From assembly GCA_038150465.1 (NCBI GenBank), contig JAYOTP010000022.1, forward strand, positions 1-37,432: a DNA stretch of 37,432 bases, written 5' to 3'. A program made the position numbers and the translations under genes. The notes beneath the pieces are model-generated. The model did not search any database, was not told the DNA's origin, and was given only the letters and a program-made list of their open reading frames with translations. This document shows positions 23,947-33,600 of this stretch, piece by piece (the first letter of the stretch is position 1; each line of letters opens with the position of its first letter). The stretch comes from RFXV01 sp038150465. GTDB taxonomy: Bacteria > Bacteroidota > Bacteroidia > Flavobacteriales > Schleiferiaceae.

Positions 23947-25114
23947 CCCGATCGGGAAGGAAAACCTGAAGGCATTTCTCGAATTTCGATCGGAGCACAA
24001 AGGACGAGCCGGTACGGAATTGGTGCTGAAATACGCCACTAACAAGCAGAAGAAGTTCTGGGCACACGCATTGCTCAGCGAGCAGAAACTGCTGAGTAAG
24101 CTTCCAAACAACTGGTTCGAGAAGGGCTTTTTTTGCCCAAACACCAAGGCGGCCGAGCAATGCAGTTCATGGGCGACCGCCCAATGGAAGGCGCGACTGG
24201 CAGAGGGCTACTCCCTAGTCCACGACCTGACCGGTGGATTGGGGATCGACAGTCTGGCCTTTTCCCATCAGGTGCAAAAGGTGCACTATCGCGAGCCGAA
24301 TGCCGAACTCTGCTTCATGGCGGAGCGGAATTTCCATCGTCTGGGAAGAAGTCAGATCGAATGTGTGAATGAAGCTGCCGAATCCTTCATGGAAAGGGCG
24401 TTCAATGGCGGAGAATTGGTCTATCTCGATCCAGACCGAAGACTGGGTGAAGGCGGGCAGCGATCTTCTTTGAGCCGCATGCAGCCCGACTGGACATTCA
24501 TCGAGCAGCTCATGGACAAAGGCTGGCCGCTGCTTCTCAAACTCTCGCCCTTGCAGGACCTGACCGATCTGATCCAGCGCACATCGGGCAAGCGAACGAT
24601 CTGTGTTCTGGAGCACAGAAGTGAATGCAAAGAAGTGCTGCTCTTTTGCCAAGACGCAAAAGCAGAGGCAGAGAATGTATCCATTGTTCTGGCCGAGGCG
24701 GAGGAGAAATGGACCACCCAGGAACTGTCTGTCGATGAGTTGAACTCGAATTGTTCCCAATACGGCTGGAGCGACTCAGGGTTTTTGCTGGACCCGAGCC
24801 CTGCCTTCAGAAAAGCCGGAGCATGGAAACTTTTGGAAGAGAAGTTCTCACTCCGCAAGATCGCAGCGCAGACGCACCTCTTCCACAGCGAATGTGCCGT
24901 ACCGGAATTTCCTGGACGCCAGTTTCGCATCCGATCGGTTCTGGACAAAAACCAGATACCCGAGGCGGCTTCCGTGATCAGCAGAAATCACTTTGAAAGC
25001 GCGGCACAGCTTCGAAAAAAGTGGAAACTCAAGGAAAGTGAGGAAGTATTCCTGCTGGCTTTTCGGGATGAAGGTGGGAAAGCCCGGCTTCTACTCACCC
25101 AAAGGCAGTTCTGA
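23939..25114 (+). CDS. Class I SAM-dependent methyltransferase with THUMP-like C-terminal domain
   Basis: 391 residues. An N-terminal helical region is followed by a Rossmann methyltransferase core with motif I DLTGGLGIDS (96-105) and a YLDPDRR motif (162-168) at the position of the catalytic/binding loop. The C-terminal part (about 300-391, ending in SRNHFESAAQLRKKWKL and EEVFLLAFRDEGGK) matches the THUMP-like domain found in Bacteroidota proteins of this type. The likely substrate is RNA, by analogy to other THUMP proteins, but this is inference. The start overlaps the AI-2E gene by 8 bases; it is the last gene of that unit. Confidence 0.88.
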   Translation: MSDPIGKENLKAFLEFRSEHKGRAGTELVLKYATNKQKKFWAHALLSEQKLLSKLPNNWFEKGFFCPNTKAAEQCSSWATAQWKARLAEGYSLVHDLTGGLGIDSLAFSHQVQKVHYREPNAELCFMAERNFHRLGRSQIECVNEAAESFMERAFNGGELVYLDPDRRLGEGGQRSSLSRMQPDWTFIEQLMDKGWPLLLKLSPLQDLTDLIQRTSGKRTICVLEHRSECKEVLLFCQDAKAEAENVSIVLAEAEEKWTTQELSVDELNSNCSQYGWSDSGFLLDPSPAFRKAGAWKLLEEKFSLRKIAAQTHLFHSECAVPEFPGRQFRIRSVLDKNQIPEAASVISRNHFESAAQLRKKWKLKESEEVFLLAFRDEGGKARLLLTQRQF

Positions 25115-25158
25115 ACAATCGGCCCACTCTTTCCGTCCAAGAACCCACAGTGGCTGCC

Positions 25159-25166
25159 TATTTTTG
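25159..25166 (+). promoter_or_regulatory. -7 promoter element before the type B surface protein gene
   Basis: TATTTTTG matches TAnnTTTG fully and ends 6 bases before the ATG at 25173. No TTG is present at the usual distance upstream. The short spacing implies little or no 5' leader. Confidence 0.55.
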
Positions 25167-25172
25167 AAAGAG

Positions 25173-28100
25173 ATGCTTCGCTCCTTCCTCATTTTGTGCC
25201 TCTTGAGCACCCAGAGCCTTGCCGTTTTCGGCCAAGGACTCTTTGAAGCCAATGAGGGACAGTGGCCAGAGGATTTTGATTTTCGCCTGCGCCTGAATTT
25301 CGGGGCCGTTTTCTTTGACGAAAGCGGCTTGCTCTTCCACCTTCAGGATCGCCCGCATGCTCATGGGCACGAGGAAATGGAATCTGATGAGCCGCATGCG
25401 GCTTTCCGCATGCAATTTCAAAATGCCACTTCGATCAGATGGAGCGGCGAGGAAGCCGTTTCTACCGCCTACAACTACTTTCTAGGAAAAGACCCAAAGC
25501 GATGGAAGAGCGGACTCCACCCCTATCGCATACTGCACTCCAATGAATTCCTGCCAGGGATCCGCATGCGACTTGGTGCTGCCGGCGATGGGCTGAAGTA
25601 CGACTTCCTTTTGGCCGCCGGAGCGGAGCCAACTGCGTTGAAATATCATTTTGAAGGTGTCGGGTCCGTGCGGCTTCGCAAGGGAAAACTGCAGATCGAG
25701 ACGGGCGTTGGACGCATCGAAGAATACATTCCCGAATGCTATCAATGGGTGGACGGTCAAAAGGTATCCGTCGATTGCCGCTATCTGCTCCATACGGATG
25801 GATCCATCGGATTCGACTTGGGCAACTACCGCTCAGATCGCCCATTGGTGATCGACCCTGTGTTGGTTTTCAGCAGCTTCTCGGGCTCCTCAGCCGATAA
25901 CTGGGGATTCACGGCCACCTACGACGAACTGGGCCATGCCTATGGCGGAGGGATCGCTTTTGGTGCAGGCTACCCCACTGCACTGGGGGTTTTTCAATCT
26001 GGTTTTGGCGGCGGTGATATCGATATCGCGATCACCAAATTCAGCCCCAATGGAGATCAAGCGCTTTACGCTACCTATATCGGAGGTTCGGGCAATGAGC
26101 AACCGCACAGTTTGGTCGTGGACCAGCAGGGCAACCTGGTGGTCTTGGGCATCACCGGATCCATTGACTTTCCTGTGGGTCCGCAGAGCTACCAGGCGGG
26201 CTTTCAGGGTGGCTCCCCGATCATCACCGGATCCAACTACCCCTTTTCCATCGGAACCGATCTGGTACTGGCCAAGCTGAACGACGACGGCACGCAGCTT
26301 CTGGGCGCCACCTATTTTGGCGGAAGCCTGAACGATGGGGTGAACGACCAATTCACCGTGAATTATGCGGATGAATTCCGTGGCGAGGTTCAGGTGGACC
26401 CGCAGAACCACATCTATCTCGCTTCTGTAACGCAATCGGCAGATGTGCCCCTCACGGGTGCGTCACAAAATTCGATGGGCGGATGGCAGGATGCCTTGAT
26501 CGCCTCTTTCTCTTCGGATCTGCAGAGTCTTCGATGGGGCACCTATTACGGAGGAAACATGGCCGACAATGCCAACGCACTCGACATTGCCCAGGACGGA
26601 AGCCTTTATGCCGTTGGGGGAACAAGAAGTACCAACCTGAATGTGAGTCCCAATGCACTGGGGCCAACCCTTTCGGGCAATTCAGACGGATTCGTACTCA
26701 AGCTCGATGCGTCCAGTGGTTCCTACCTCGGCGCCAGCTTTATCGGCAGTCCTTCTGTGGATCAATTGTTTTTCGTGGAAACCGATCGCTACGGTTCGGT
26801 CTACCTCCTCGGACAGAGTTTCGGAAATATGCCAGTGAGCTCGGGCGTTTTCAGCAGCGGGGCCGGAGGGCAATTCCTGCAGAAGATCAATGGCTCGATG
26901 GACCAACTGCTTTGGAGCACGGTCATCGGAAACGGAAATCAACCCAATATGTCCCCGTCTGCATTCATGGTGGACGACTGTCTGAACATCTATCTGAGCG
27001 GTTGGGGTGGCGCAACCAATACCGCTAACCTCGGAGACATGAACAATATGCCCATCAGCTCTGACGCTTTTCAGGACAGCACAGACGGCAGCGATTTCTA
27101 CTTCATGGTCCTCGAGGAGAATGCGAAGGCGCTGCAGTTCGCCACCTATTTCGGCGGGACCGCCAACGAGCACGTGGATGCCGGCACCAGCAGATTCAGT
27201 CCGGACGGAACGATCTATCAGGCTGTATGTGCCGGGTGCGCCGGACAAACATTTCCGACCACAGCCGGGGTCTATCAACCCAACAATCAGAGCCAAAACT
27301 GCAATCTGGGGCTGATCAAGATCGATTTTGAAAGCAGCGTTCGCTCCGATGCACTGCTCGACCCTACCTTCCTTCCCGATACGGTCTGCGACACCATCCG
27401 CATCAAATTCCAGAACAACAGCAGCAATGCCAATCGCTACTTCTGGGACTTTGGGAACGGCCAAACTTCGACCGACTCCGATCCGGTCGTACGTCTGCAC
27501 AGCCTGGGCACCTACAATGTCATGCTCGTGGCATTTGACACGCTTTGCAACAGCAGTGACACGGCCTATCTGCAAATAGACCACAACCAAGGCAGCTCTA
27601 CCCGGGCCGATTTCAGTTTTCGGGCAGTGAGCTGCAACCCAGACCGTCCAGTGCGCTTCACCAACAGCAGCCGAGGGGCTCAGCAGTTCGAATGGGACTT
27701 TGGCGATGGGGCCGTTTCTTCCGATCCCGAACCGCAGCACATCTTCACGAATTTTGGTTCATATACGGTGCGCATGATCGCCTCTGACACCCTGTGCGGC
27801 ACTTCAGACACGGCCGAATACAGCATCGATTTTTTGCCCGTTTCCCTCTCGCCCAGTATATCGATCCAGCCGCCGGTATGCGGAACGGTCAAAACGCGCT
27901 TGCAGATCGATGGCGCCTCAGACAGCCTTCAGGTGGACTGGGTGATACCGGGATTGGACAGTGTGAGCGGTGGCTCCGAATGGAACTACGCCTTTCCCTA
28001 TCCTGGAAGCTATCTCGTCCGCACACGCATTCTGGATACCGTATGTGGCGATTTCCTGATCTACGACACACTGATCGAGGTGGACGATCAGATCGAAAGG

Positions 28101-28358
28101 CTCTTTGTGCCCAATGTGTTCACCCCCAACGGCGACGGAAAGAACGAACGATTTGAACTCTACGGAGATGAGTGCTATGACGAAGGCCATCTGCTCATCT
28201 TCAACCGCTGGGGCGGGAAAGTCTTTGAAACCCGGCGTCCACTTGAAGAATTTTGGGATGGAAGCGAAAAGGACGCCTCTGTGAAAAGCGGAGTCTACCA
28301 GTGGCTTTTGATCAACCGGGGAGAAAAGATCTATGGCTTTGTGACGGTGCTCTACTGA
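25173..28358 (+). CDS. T9SS type B sorting-domain protein with SBBP beta-propeller repeats and PKD domains
   Basis: 1061 residues. The ATG at 25173 opens a signal peptide (MLRSFLILCLLSTQSLAVFGQ); a much longer in-frame start would run into the upstream gene. The N-terminal region (about 22-230) starts LFEANEGQWPEDFDFRLRL and fits the NxGQW-type domain that precedes SBBP propellers. SBBP-like repeats follow (about 230-720), with recurring YATYIGGSGNE, YGGNMADNANALDIAQDGS and TYFGGTANEHVD motifs. Two clear PKD domains (about 730-890; WDFGNG and WDFGDG) and a diverged third precede the gliding-motility-associated C-terminal domain (978-1061; VPNVFTPNGDGKNERFELYG, FNRWGGKVFE, SGVYQW). This end directs T9SS export. 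The role is probably surface adhesion or gliding-related, with no specific ligand known. Confidence 0.93.
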   Translation: MLRSFLILCLLSTQSLAVFGQGLFEANEGQWPEDFDFRLRLNFGAVFFDESGLLFHLQDRPHAHGHEEMESDEPHAAFRMQFQNATSIRWSGEEAVSTAYNYFLGKDPKRWKSGLHPYRILHSNEFLPGIRMRLGAAGDGLKYDFLLAAGAEPTALKYHFEGVGSVRLRKGKLQIETGVGRIEEYIPECYQWVDGQKVSVDCRYLLHTDGSIGFDLGNYRSDRPLVIDPVLVFSSFSGSSADNWGFTATYDELGHAYGGGIAFGAGYPTALGVFQSGFGGGDIDIAITKFSPNGDQALYATYIGGSGNEQPHSLVVDQQGNLVVLGITGSIDFPVGPQSYQAGFQGGSPIITGSNYPFSIGTDLVLAKLNDDGTQLLGATYFGGSLNDGVNDQFTVNYADEFRGEVQVDPQNHIYLASVTQSADVPLTGASQNSMGGWQDALIASFSSDLQSLRWGTYYGGNMADNANALDIAQDGSLYAVGGTRSTNLNVSPNALGPTLSGNSDGFVLKLDASSGSYLGASFIGSPSVDQLFFVETDRYGSVYLLGQSFGNMPVSSGVFSSGAGGQFLQKINGSMDQLLWSTVIGNGNQPNMSPSAFMVDDCLNIYLSGWGGATNTANLGDMNNMPISSDAFQDSTDGSDFYFMVLEENAKALQFATYFGGTANEHVDAGTSRFSPDGTIYQAVCAGCAGQTFPTTAGVYQPNNQSQNCNLGLIKIDFESSVRSDALLDPTFLPDTVCDTIRIKFQNNSSNANRYFWDFGNGQTSTDSDPVVRLHSLGTYNVMLVAFDTLCNSSDTAYLQIDHNQGSSTRADFSFRAVSCNPDRPVRFTNSSRGAQQFEWDFGDGAVSSDPEPQHIFTNFGSYTVRMIASDTLCGTSDTAEYSIDFLPVSLSPSISIQPPVCGTVKTRLQIDGASDSLQVDWVIPGLDSVSGGSEWNYAFPYPGSYLVRTRILDTVCGDFLIYDTLIEVDDQIERLFVPNVFTPNGDGKNERFELYGDECYDEGHLLIFNRWGGKVFETRRPLEEFWDGSEKDASVKSGVYQWLLINRGEKIYGFVTVLY

Positions 28359-29701
28359 GCTCCGGCAGGCGGCAGCATTTCCCGCAATCGATCGATCCAC
28401 TCGGATCCGGTGGCTTCGGTCTGCACCCCTTCCTGCAGGTCTTTGATCAGCACCTTGTCTGCATCGCGCTCCTGCTCGCCCCGAAGAATAAAAAAGCGAA
28501 TACCGCTTCTGCTGGCAAAGGCCATCTGTTTTTTCAGTCGGGCAGCCGTGGGATAGAGCTCAGCCACCCACCCCTCTTCTCTGAGTTGCTGCGCCATGGC
28601 AAAGTGATCGGCCTGAGTGGATGGGCCCATATGCGCAATGAGCAACTGCGTCTTGGATCCCTCCACCGCCTCAGTGAGGCCCAGCTCCTCCATCGCCAGC
28701 TGTATGCGGTCCAGTCCGAAAGAGATGCCGATGCCGGGCGTATCCTTCAGTCCGAAGACCGAGGTCAGGTCATCGTATCGGCCTCCGCCCCCTAAACTGC
28801 CGATCTTCGCCTCCGTCGAGCGGATCTCAAAGATGCAGCCAGTGTAGTAGTCCAGTCCGCGGGCCAATGTAAGATCGAGCTGAAGTTGCAGGTGGTCCAA
28901 TGGACGTGCGGAGAGAAGCTCCGACAGGGAAGTCAGTTCCTCCAAAGCCTGGTCGGCCGCAGGACCCAGCCATTGCGCCAGCTGCGTCAGCCCATCCTTG
29001 TCCAAATGCAATTCCGATGTAAAGAGTGAAGCCCATTGGTCGTCCACGACAATGCCCATGGACTCCCATTCAGCGCGCACACCCGCCCAACCGATCTTAT
29101 CGAGTTTATCGAGGGCCACGGTAAAGGGGATGAACCGATCGGCTGCTCCGACCTTCTCTGCAATTGCGAGCAGCAGCTTTCTGTGGTTGAGCGCGAGCTT
29201 GGCGGGCAGATCCAATGAGCGAAAGACATCGTTGTAGATGTGCATCATCTCGGCCTCCTGAACGATGCCCGAGATACCGACCACATCGGCATCGCATTGA
29301 GTGAATTCCCTGTAGCGTCCCTTCTGCGGACGATCTCCCCGCCACACATTCTGTATCTGATAGCGCTTGAAGGGAAAGGCCAGATCGTTGCGGTGATCCA
29401 CGACAAAGCGGGCAAAGGGGACGGTCAGGTCGTAGCGCAATGCCTCTTCCACCCCGGCCTGCATCTCAGAGGCCGTCTTTCCTTCAAATTTTTTCAGTTT
29501 CTCTCCGCGCGGAAGGACCTTGAACATCAACTGATCCCCTTCCTCTCCATACTTGCCGGTAAGACTGCTGTTGAGCTCGATCGCTGGGGTTTCAATGCGC
29601 ACAAAGGCATAGCGCTGAAAGACCGATTCCACGATCCGCATGATGTGCGTGCGCACCCGCATGGGTCCGGGCAGAATGTCGCGTGTTCCCTTAGGCAGCA
29701 T
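28352..29701 (-). CDS. hisS: Histidine--tRNA ligase
   Basis: 449-residue class II synthetase. The ATG at 29701 (MLPKGTRDILPGPM) is chosen over a TTG seven codons earlier, because the TTG lies inside a -7-like promoter box and the family begins near KGTRDI. Motif 2 is RYQIQNVWRGDRPQKGRYREF (113-133), the histidine-specific motif is LARGLDYYTG (279-288), and motif 3 GIGISFGLDRI follows. The C-terminal anticodon-binding domain starts near residue 350. The stop codon overlaps the tail of the convergent type B surface protein gene by 7 bases, so no terminator fits between them. Confidence 0.97.
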   Translation of the reverse strand: MLPKGTRDILPGPMRVRTHIMRIVESVFQRYAFVRIETPAIELNSSLTGKYGEEGDQLMFKVLPRGEKLKKFEGKTASEMQAGVEEALRYDLTVPFARFVVDHRNDLAFPFKRYQIQNVWRGDRPQKGRYREFTQCDADVVGISGIVQEAEMMHIYNDVFRSLDLPAKLALNHRKLLLAIAEKVGAADRFIPFTVALDKLDKIGWAGVRAEWESMGIVVDDQWASLFTSELHLDKDGLTQLAQWLGPAADQALEELTSLSELLSARPLDHLQLQLDLTLARGLDYYTGCIFEIRSTEAKIGSLGGGGRYDDLTSVFGLKDTPGIGISFGLDRIQLAMEELGLTEAVEGSKTQLLIAHMGPSTQADHFAMAQQLREEGWVAELYPTAARLKKQMAFASRSGIRFFILRGEQERDADKVLIKDLQEGVQTEATGSEWIDRLREMLPPAGAQ

Positions 29702-29719
29702 AGGGCGTTGGTTGAGCGC

Positions 29720-29727
29720 CAAAGGTA
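29720..29727 (-). promoter_or_regulatory. Candidate -7 promoter element of hisS
   Basis: TACCTTTG on the minus strand matches TAnnTTTG exactly, in the 30-base gap between the J-domain gene and hisS, 18 bases before the hisS ATG. No TTG is seen 19-21 bases upstream, so the match is only suggestive of separate hisS transcription. Confidence 0.4.
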
Positions 29728-29731
29728 GCCA

Positions 29732-30643
29732 TCAAGGTGCAGTGCATTGCTCCAGCAGTTCCGATCCGCGCTCGGATCCGATCAGGCGTTTGAAGGTCCC
29801 TCTGTTGTTCTCGATGTTGTCCAACCAGGAAGTCTGAGCAAAATGGATATCCGCCCAGCCGCTTACGCCTTTCTCCTGATAGATGCGCCAAACCAGACAG
29901 TCGGAGGCCAAGGGTGGCAGCATTTCTTCTTGCTGCAGTCGATCGATCTCATCAGCTGTTTGCGCCGCATAGGTCATCAGTGTCTGTGCAGAGGGCCGAT
30001 CGAACAAGACAAAGTGCTTTTCCGGATCGGATCGCTTGTACACAAGCGAAAACTGGGTTTCTGCGCGCACGGGCAGACCATTGGAAGCCACCATGCGGTC
30101 ACCGACCTTTCTCAGGCGCACATCGCTCCAGTAGGTGGTACCGTCCACCTGGTAACGGTAATTGCCCTCCCGATAGGTGATGATGGACAGAGTGCACAGC
30201 GTGGTGTCCGGCTCTTGCATCACCGCCCGATGCACATACCATTGGCGCACCTTCGGTACCGTCAGATTGATCCCGGCCAGGAGCAGAAGCACCGTACCAT
30301 AGATAAGGATCTCCCGGGTCCGTTTGCGGTTCTCGCGTTCTTCCATACGTTCTTTCTTGCGCAGATATTCGGCGCGCTGTCGGCGTTTGCGCTCTGCTTC
30401 TGCCTGGGCTTGTCGGGTCTTATCGCCCTCGGCCCGCTGGGAGGAGGATGAAAATGTCCCGGAGGAGATCTGCTCATAAGCCGCTTGTATCTCCTGAAAG
30501 ATGCGGGCAGAATCCTTGGAGGGATTCACATCCGGATGATGCTTTTTGGCCAGTTTTCGGTAGGCCGTGCGCACCTGATCCATCGTGGCATGCTGGGTCA
30601 GACCCAGTACAGCGTAGCATTCAGATCGCGTCTTATTCTTCAT
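29732..30643 (-). CDS. Membrane-anchored J-domain (DnaJ-like) protein
   Basis: 303 residues starting at the ATG at 30643, which overlaps the tamB stop by 11 bases. Residues 7-62 are a J domain with the essential HPD at 36-38 (KKHHPDVNPSKD), so it should stimulate an Hsp70 partner in the cytosol. A strongly charged, probably coiled region (about 70-110; AEAERKRRQRAEYLRKKERM) leads to one membrane segment (about 112-130; ILIYGTVLLLLAGINLTVP). The basic residues before it predict an N-in orientation, leaving about 170 residues outside. The C-terminal domain is not recognised. There is no zinc-finger or classical DnaJ C-terminal region, so this is a specialised co-chaperone rather than DnaJ itself. 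Co-transcription with tamB hints at an envelope role. Confidence 0.87.
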   Translation of the reverse strand: MKNKTRSECYAVLGLTQHATMDQVRTAYRKLAKKHHPDVNPSKDSARIFQEIQAAYEQISSGTFSSSSQRAEGDKTRQAQAEAERKRRQRAEYLRKKERMEERENRKRTREILIYGTVLLLLAGINLTVPKVRQWYVHRAVMQEPDTTLCTLSIITYREGNYRYQVDGTTYWSDVRLRKVGDRMVASNGLPVRAETQFSLVYKRSDPEKHFVLFDRPSAQTLMTYAAQTADEIDRLQQEEMLPPLASDCLVWRIYQEKGVSGWADIHFAQTSWLDNIENNRGTFKRLIGSERGSELLEQCTAP

Positions 30644-33600
30644 CCGTATCGCTTCCCGATTTCGGTTTGATCCCAAAGACCTTTTGGACGAGTTCGCCAA
30701 GATCATCGAAATCCGTGGTGTAGAAGATGCCGAGTCCCTGGGTATACATGGTGGTGATCTGTCCGTTCAGCTGGTCGTTGGTCTGGTTGAATACCCGCGC
30801 CTTGAAACGGCCGTCAGGAGTGATATCGTAGACCAGTTCCACATCGCCCACAAGCGATTGCTGCTGATTCTGTGCCTGATCGGCGCCAACCGGCACATCG
30901 AACTCGCCATTGATGGTCAGGCGATCGTTCATCAGTTTCTTGGAAACACCCACCTCGAATTCATCGTTGGTGACCCCAGGGTCTTCGGAGCCGACATAGT
31001 TCACATTGATGTCGATGAAATTCACACCGGAATTCAGCCAGTTGGACACCTGATTGGTGAGCATCTGATAGGTGTTGTTGGTGAGATTGGTCTCTGAGAA
31101 CACGCCGCCCCCGCTGTTGGTGCCGCTCTCGGCCAAGAGAGTGTTCATGCTCAAAATACTGAACGCCTGTCGGTTGAGGCGGTCTTTGTCCGAAAAGTAA
31201 TTCTGCAGCTTGGCCTGTGCATCCGATGTGGCCTGAGGGGTCTGTATGTCAAAATCAATGGTGGGGTTCATCAGGTTCTCCCGCAGGATCAGGTAGAGGT
31301 CCAGATCGGTCCGAACGCCCTTGTAGTCGTCGAGGATGGGCCCCAGGCTCACCCGGGTATTGTACCGGGCCTTGATGTCGATCTGGGAATCGAATGGGCT
31401 GCCATCCCAGCTGAGCGTTCCGCCCTCGACCAGATCGAATCTTCGGTTGACGATGCCCGTGAGCGTGAACTGATAATGGCCCTTATCGATGGCGACATCT
31501 CCAACGATCTGCACATCTCCTTCCCTGTCGATATCGATCTGCAGCTGTCCGCGTCCTCTGCCCCTGAGAAGATCGCCGGTTTGTTCGTCTATGATGATCT
31601 CCAGTTCCGCCTCTGGCGTGACCTCCAGGTCGAAATGTAAAGCCAACGGATTGCTGCTGGCTTCCCTGCGGACCTCTTCCTCGGTATCGGCCTCGAGCAA
31701 GGAACGATCGGTCTGATGGAAAGTGATGAAACTCGTGCCCACCACTTCCTTGGGTCCGCCCATGGGAATGCTGAAAAGTGTTCCCTCGTCGGCCTTGGCA
31801 TCCACATCCAGCTCCAGCGCATCCGGCGTTCCACTCAAACGGATCAGGCCTGTTCCAAAGGCCTTTCCGTAATAGAAAGGCGAATCTTTGGAGGTGGTGT
31901 TCAGGCAAAGGAGTTTATCGGCTTCGATCTGCATGTCCAGATCGAAATCCTTCAAGCGGTCGTGTGCCAGTTGAAGTTCGACCGTGCCCTTGCTCCCCAG
32001 ACGCGTATCCCGGATGGGCACTTTGGCCATTTGGATGGAATGGTCCGAAAAGCGTACGGTCGGGACATCCTGCAATTGATAATCCGTATTCAGCACCGGT
32101 AAGGTGAATCCGGCATCCGGAAGCTCAACCTGCCCGTTGACCGAGAGATCGCCCAGTTTCCCTTCGAGTTCCAGCTGACCGCTGCAGGCACCGCGCAACT
32201 GGGTGACCACACCCTGCATATACGGCTGCAAGACATTCAGATCGAAACGATCGAGTTGAAGCTGCATATCGGAATAGAGGCTATCCGGAACGAACTGCCC
32301 GGTCAGATCCAGTTTGCGTACGCCCTCCTGCTCGATCTTGCCGCTGAGGTTGACCACCCCTGTGTAGAGCGACCAATCGCTGTAGAGGTCCAGGTCGCCC
32401 AATGCAAAATCATTGATCAGCGTCTGCTCTGTACGCAGACCAATGCCGTATTTGGGTTTGGCCAGCAACTCACTCATGATCACCTGACCAGAGACCCGCG
32501 CAAAAACCTCTGTATCGTACTGCTCGAGGATGGGATTCAAGAATCCGAGTTCGAATCCTTCAAAATTCAACCGAAGGACCTGCATAGGGCTTTTGGATAC
32601 AAATCCATCTGCAAACAATCGCCCCTTATCGCTGTGCATCTCCAGCTCATGGACTTCGATCTGATTGGGCTCCACCTTCAGCCATCCGCTCTGTGGGACA
32701 TTGAGCTGGTAGGCCCCGTAGATCAGCTTGGAGGGCAACCAGTGCACCTTGAATGTGGTATCGGCGGTACGCAGCAGATTCGCTGCCAGTTGAAAGCGCG
32801 CCTCAGTCGTATCGATCAGGGTTCCCTGCAGTTCGAGTGTGAGCGAATCCATGCGCTTCAGGGTGCGCAGGCTGAGATCGGAAAAGCGGCGACCGCCAGC
32901 TGCCAACTCATCCACCGACAGTTGAAGCCCATTGCCACGCGACCTGTCCCTTAAGCGAATGCCCTTCAGCGAGTAGTCCAGATAAGAAACACCGGCGCTC
33001 TGAACATCCAAATGAAGGATGTCTTCCTCATCTGTGTACCGGGCAGAGAGCCGGGCTCCAGGATGGATCTGCCAGTCGGGAAGGAGCAATTCGTTGAAGA
33101 TCTTCGGTCGGATGAGCTCAACGGAACAATCGATCGAACGGATCCCCTTGGCGTAGGACGAGTCGCCGCCCACATAGCGCTGAACATAGTTGCGCACAAA
33201 ACCGCCGAGCTGGGAAACTGTGAACTGGCCCTGGGCGTAGGCATGGAGCGGGTCTGAACGGAACTCCATCCGGTGGATCGAGTCCTCCCAGGAGGACCTT
33301 AGGACCATATCCTTGAAAAAGTAGAAGTTCATCGGATCCTCATAGGTCGCCTCAGTGATGTTCAGGGCACCATTCAGGCTGTCCGGGAAGAGCCCCTTGG
33401 CGCGCAGCTCCACATTGGCCGTGAGGGTGCCGATGCTGTCTTCCACCCATCCAAGTCCGGCCAGATCGATCTTCTTGCACTCCGCCCGAAAATCATAGGC
33501 GATCTCCTCGATGGACAGATCGGCTGAACCAAAGAATTTGAGTTGCACCAGCGAATCATCGACCTGAAGCGATCCCGTAAAATTCTCTTCCTTGAACACC

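Noticed and set aside
23032..24147. A 371-codon minus-strand frame opposite the AI-2E gene
   Set aside because: It is rich in Gln/Asp/His with no hydrophobic pattern and opposes a clear membrane protein with the LINVIPYVGPLIGA motif.
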